In this document: positions 60,607-64,000 of the stretch, piece by piece
Position numbering within the stretch: the first letter of the stretch is position 1
Layout: every line of letters begins with the position of its first letter
Assembly: GCA_024195265.1 (NCBI GenBank)
Contig: JAJLRJ010000008.1
Coordinates: 4,772,001-4,836,000 of the forward strand
From: Dendrophyllia cribrosa
Taxonomy: Eukaryota; Cnidaria; Anthozoa; Scleractinia; Dendrophylliidae
Length of the DNA stretch: 64,000 bases
Reading direction: 5' to 3'
Translations under genes and position numbers: made by a program
Notes under the pieces: generated by a model
Seen by the model: the letters and a program-made list of their open reading frames with translations, nothing else
Databases searched by the model: none
What the model was told of the DNA's origin: nothing

Positions 60607-61167
60607 TTAAAGTGCCCCTGTGATCAAATTTTTGATTTTGATTTTTTTACATTTTCGTGTACAATTAGACTTTCTTACTCATCTTTCCAAATTTCAACTC
60701 ATTACAAACATCAGAAGTCATTTTATTTTAACATTTATTTAGGAGAATTTACGGCCGCTATTAATCAACCTTGTTCCAAGGCTTGGTTGCGAATGGGAGA
60801 AAGTGACGTCAAAGACTCAAACATACCTCACGGGTTGAAATTATAATAACAATAAGTATTCAAAATCACGCGAAAAGCGACAAAAACTTTGGACTTGTTC
60901 TTCGTGCAATTTTCTATGTTGATTGTTATTATAATTTCAACCCGTGAGGTATGTTTGAGTCTTTGACGTCACTTTCTCCCATTCGCAACCAAGCCTTGGA
61001 ACAAGGTTGATTAATAGCGGCCGTAAATTCTCCTAAATAAATGTTAAAATAAAATGACTTCTGATGTTTGTAATGAGTTGAAATTTGGAAAGATGAGTAA
61101 GAAAGTCTAATTGTACACGAAAATGTAAAAAAATCAAAATCAAAAATTGATCACAGGGGCACTTTAA
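60607..61167. mobile_element. TTAA-bounded palindromic element, uninterrupted copy of 4123-4915
   Basis: TTAAAGTGCCCCTGTGATCA at each end. Nearly the whole 561 bp folds on itself (ACGTCACTTTCTCCCATTCG occurs in both arms as complements). Confidence 0.85.
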
Positions 61168-62111
61168 AGTAAATGAAACATAAGAGCCATCAAATTTTAA
61201 CTGTCTTCTTTTCATTAATTTCCATGTAATTAAAATATTTTTTGATGTTTAAAATACTACATAAAAATGTTAAGTGGGAACAGTGCAAGTTTCACCGTTA
61301 ATCCCCAATGACTGCCAATAAAGTTATCTTTATAGTATCTTGCCATTTCTGTTTTAAGCTCATTTACACATGATTTTTGAGGCGATTTTAGCAGTGCTGA
61401 ACTCTAAACATAATTAGAATGTACAAACTACTGGTCATTTTTACTGTGATTTTCCAGCATAGAGATTTGATTGTGATTTTAATGTCACAAAAGCAGAGGA
61501 CATGCAATTTCAACAGAAAAGCTGCCTGGGAACCCCCAAGGGATCTTTGACATGTTTATGCTAACATCACAATCAATTTTTGCCATAACATTGCAACTAA
61601 AGTCACCTATGCTGGCTGCCAAAAATCAATGCTAAAATGCTATCAAAAATCGCCTGTGTAAATTTCCCTTTATTTCGTATTAGCCAACCTTGTTTTCAAT
61701 ACATTTTAACATAACAGTGTTTTTTCTTTCCCTCTTTGCTACTGATGAATGTTCTTATCTTTTTTCCTCACCTCATAAACTAGATAAGATTTGATAAGAT
61801 AAACATGAAAATAAAATTATGTCTTAAATATTTTCCCCACATAATTTTTTTGTTCATTTTAAATTCTCTAAACAATCTCCTACAATCTTGGACGGAATAA
61901 AAAGAGAAATAACACCTCCCCTCCCATTTCAATGATGGATTTGTGAGAAAGCCAAAACGTGCCATTTTCCCATCACTGGACTGGGGGGGGGGGGGGGGGG
62001 TATTATTCTTTCATTTTGAAATGTCCAAGATTGTAGCATTCTTGGCTATTCTTATGCTGCCTCAAAACCTGTCAATTCCCAGTATTGCAGTGTGGACATA
62101 ACCTAAATACA
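61168..62111. other. Intergenic stretch, nothing recognised
   Basis: AT-rich, with a G homopolymer at about 61982-61999. No reading frame or repeat family identified. Confidence 0.5.
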
Positions 62112-62254
62112 CAGTGGAATCCCGATTTTTCAAACCTCCAAGGGAAACGGAAATTGGTTCGAAAAATCGAAGGTGGTGTTGACTGAAATCAAATCCAAGG
62201 GAAACGAGTTTTGGTTCGAATAATCGGGAGTTTCGAAAAATCGGGATTCTATTG
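62112..62254. mobile_element. pogo/Tigger-like short element
   Basis: CAGTGGAATCCCGATT mirrored by AATCGGGATTCTATTG. Internal GGTTCGAAAAATCG repeats. Confidence 0.6.
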
Positions 62255-62260
62255 TAACTG

Positions 62261-62473
62261 TTAAAACCCTTTCACTCCCAGGGTCATTTATGATAAATTG
62301 TGTAGTTCTAACTTTTGAGTCTGTAGACAAAATTCTATGGTGTGACCATTCAAATGAAACCTCTTTGGCAATACTTTTGCATGGTATCATTTGTTCTTCA
62401 ATATTTTACAAAATGAAATTTGGGATTTTTCTTGAAGTTTGATATATGGCACTCTTTGGAGTCAAAGGGTTAA
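62261..62473. mobile_element. TTAA-bounded repeat, empty-site relative of 34879-39414
   Basis: Begins TTAAAACCCTTTCACTCCC and ends GGAGTCAAAGGGTTAA. Contains GCATGGTATCATTTG, the uninterrupted form of the sequence into which the Ngaro element went. Confidence 0.8.
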
Positions 62474-63084
62474 CAAACCGCTGTTGAGGCCCTGTTAGGG
62501 TAAATTCCAATGAACAACATGGCATCAAAACAGTCACATCAGCGAAGTGAAATGACCACGAATGACGAAGATTCTGTGAAATTGCGAACTGGTAGCATAG
62601 CAGTGCATGAAACTCTGACAGCAACATGCAAACCTCATGAAAATTGCTGAATGACAAGAAATGAAATAGAGCATTTTGGTATTCTCAGTATTGAACTGGA
62701 ACTAGCTTGCAATGGAGGCTCGTGCAGCAGAATATCATTAAAAATATTTGCATGTGAGAAGATTGCCCCACATGGGCCTCGACTGCAAGCTGTAGTTCCA
62801 GTTCAAGACCGAGAAATTATACAGTAAAATGTGGTCAATTCAGACTAGTGACATCATGCACACACACCCCCTGACCCTAACAGTAATTGCTATTACTACA
62901 ACTGGTGACAAAGTCTACTAGACTTGTATAGCCATTGTAACGAACTTTACACCTTGTCATGATGCAGCAAAACTACCAGTATTAGTATTCACTGCTCAGT
63001 TTGACACCGGCTTTCTCAGAGCACATGCCTCAGCTGTTTTAAAGGTTTAAACTAAGCAGCTTTGATGGCATAGATCCTGTATCT
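62474..63084. other. Intergenic stretch, nothing recognised
   Basis: Unique-looking AT-rich sequence between the TTAA repeat and the CDK2AP1 3' end. A short inverted match, AACTGGAACTAGCTTGCA against TGCAAGCTGTAGTTCCAG (about 62695-62804), forms a loose hairpin. Confidence 0.45.
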
Positions 63085-63090
63085 TTTATT
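63085..63090 (-). terminator. CDK2AP1 poly(A) signal
   Basis: AATAAA on the minus strand, 23 nt after the stop codon. Confidence 0.6.
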
Positions 63091-63113
63091 GACAAGAAAA
63101 CTTCTTGTTGGTC

Positions 63114-63181
63114 CTATTGTCTTGCACATCTGTCAGTTTCAACAAGGCATTCCCTCACCAGCACTTGTGCATGTGTTATAC
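63114..63181 (-). CDS. CDK2AP1: CDK2AP1 last exon
   Basis: [18 protein letters not shown], then CARQ and stop. Acceptor TGTCAG; 68 nt. Confidence 0.88.
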
Positions 63182-63975
63182 CTGACACAAAAAGATGGAA
63201 ATAAAGATTAGGAATAGAACGTCCGTCTCTTGCCTTACAGACCCACACATCAAAACCCAACACAAGGTAACTATAAACTGGTGAACAATAAACTATCGGC
63301 TGTAATTATTTCAAAGCACACTATTACTTTTATTAGTGAGTTCGACTGTACTTGTACTTTTAACCATACGGATTTTAATGTGTTTAATTTGATGGTCTTT
63401 AATTTGAATGAACCATCATCCTTTTTTACCTTTTTTCAGCCGTTCCATGGCATTTTTACTACCAGCATATGTTGGACGAATATCCTTTCCTAATTCTTTG
63501 ATCACTGCTAAAAGTTCAGAGTATTTTCTGGGTACATTTTGGCTAGAACCCGCTAAAGGTGGAGCGGATGGGATCACGGAAGAAACTGCCCCTGAAAAGT
63601 GAAAGGAGAAAATATGAAAAGGACGTCCCATGCGGGCGTTAAAGACCCACACATCCAAACCAAACACAAGGTAACTATAAACTGAATATTATAAGGCCTT
63701 AGTGAGTTCGACTGTACTGTACTTGTACTTTTAACCATACTGATTTTGTTTAATTCGATTGCCTTTAATTTGAATGAATCATCATTTCCAAACTGGTCCT
63801 TTTTTACCTTTTTTAAGCTGTTCCACAGCATTTTTACTACCAGCATACGTTGGAGGAATATATGTATCTTTTCCTAATTCTTCGATCACCGCTAAAAGTT
63901 CAGAGTATTTTCCGGGTGCATTTTGGCTAGATCCCGCCGAAGGTTGAACAGATGGGGTCGCGGAAGAAACTGCCC
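63114..63975 (-). CDS. CDK2AP1: CDK2AP1/CDK2AP2 (DOC-1) orthologue, 3' exons with duplicated penultimate exon
   Basis: DOC-1 proteins are small subunits of the NuRD chromatin complex and were described as CDK2 inhibitors. On the minus strand an exon encoding [20 protein letters not shown] and [13 protein letters not shown] (63430-63591) joins in phase 1 to a last exon, [20 protein letters not shown] then RQ and TAG (63114-63181). This matches the conserved C-terminal half of CDK2AP1 ([20 protein letters not shown], then a LVRECLAETE tail). A second, diverged copy of the penultimate exon lies upstream at 63808-63975. The N-terminal exons are beyond position 64000. CDK2AP1 and CDK2AP2 are vertebrate paralogues, so the cnidarian gene is pro-orthologous to both. 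Confidence 0.9.
63430..63591 (-). CDS. CDK2AP1: CDK2AP1 penultimate exon, conserved copy
   Basis: [20 protein letters not shown], then the conserved [16 protein letters not shown] and [18 protein letters not shown]. 162 nt, phase 1 in and out, acceptor TTTTCAG, donor GTAAAA. Confidence 0.9.
63808..63975 (-). CDS. CDK2AP1: CDK2AP1 penultimate exon, diverged tandem copy
   Basis: [20 protein letters not shown], then [20 protein letters not shown] and [14 protein letters not shown]. 168 nt, same phase and same splice signals as the other copy. Two extra codons and several changes fall in the otherwise invariant IRPTYAGSK region. Confidence 0.75.
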
Positions 63976-64000
63976 CTGAAAAGTGAAAGGAGAAAATATG

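Overview
The window is animal nuclear DNA. It has long AT-rich introns with GT/AG borders, no operons, and very dense small inverted-repeat elements. Gene structures and repeat style point to a cnidarian, probably a stony coral or close relative; this is inference, because no species-diagnostic gene is present.

Four genes can be read exon by exon. (1) A piwi-family Argonaute on the minus strand: 14 coding exons from 17855 down to 344, about 691 residues, with the C-terminal part beyond the left edge. (2) An MPHOSPH9 (MPP9) orthologue on the minus strand: 15 coding exons from 56771 to 26814, about 820 residues, complete. It is a coiled-coil centriole/cilium protein. (3) An MTRFR (C12orf65) orthologue on the plus strand: two exons, 57537-60040, 159 residues, with the GGQ motif of mitochondrial release-factor-like proteins. 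(4) A CDK2AP1/CDK2AP2 orthologue on the minus strand: last exon 63114-63181 and a tandemly duplicated penultimate exon at 63430-63591 and 63808-63975; the rest lies beyond the right edge.

The block MPHOSPH9(-) / MTRFR(+) / CDK2AP1(-) has the order and orientation these genes have on human 12q24.31, and PIWIL1 is also on human 12q24. The window therefore looks like a fragment of an ancient linkage group, with MPHOSPH9 and MTRFR head to head across a 765-bp shared promoter holding YY1-like sites.

Between the exons nearly everything recognisable is mobile DNA. An apparently recent Ngaro-type tyrosine-recombinase retrotransposon (34995-39322) has gag-like, RT-RNase H and recombinase reading frames and perfect split direct repeats. 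It sits inside a small TTAA-bounded repeat whose empty relative is at 62261-62473. RT-RNase H and recombinase lie in one frame separated by a single TAA. At least ten other TTAA-bounded inverted-repeat elements, several tRNA-derived SINEs (two interrupted by later insertions), a decayed hAT element, a RecQ-like helicase fragment, a SAP-domain reading frame inside a 2.2-kb foldback, pogo/Tigger-like ends, minisatellites and long near-perfect hairpins fill the introns.

Layout: 1-18.6 kb piwi; 18.7-26.8 kb intergenic, repeat-rich, no gene seen; 26.8-56.8 kb MPHOSPH9 with the Ngaro element in the intron between its 10th and 11th coding exons; 56.8-57.5 kb bidirectional promoter; 57.5-60.1 kb MTRFR; 60.1-63.1 kb repeats; 63.1-64.0 kb 3' part of CDK2AP1.
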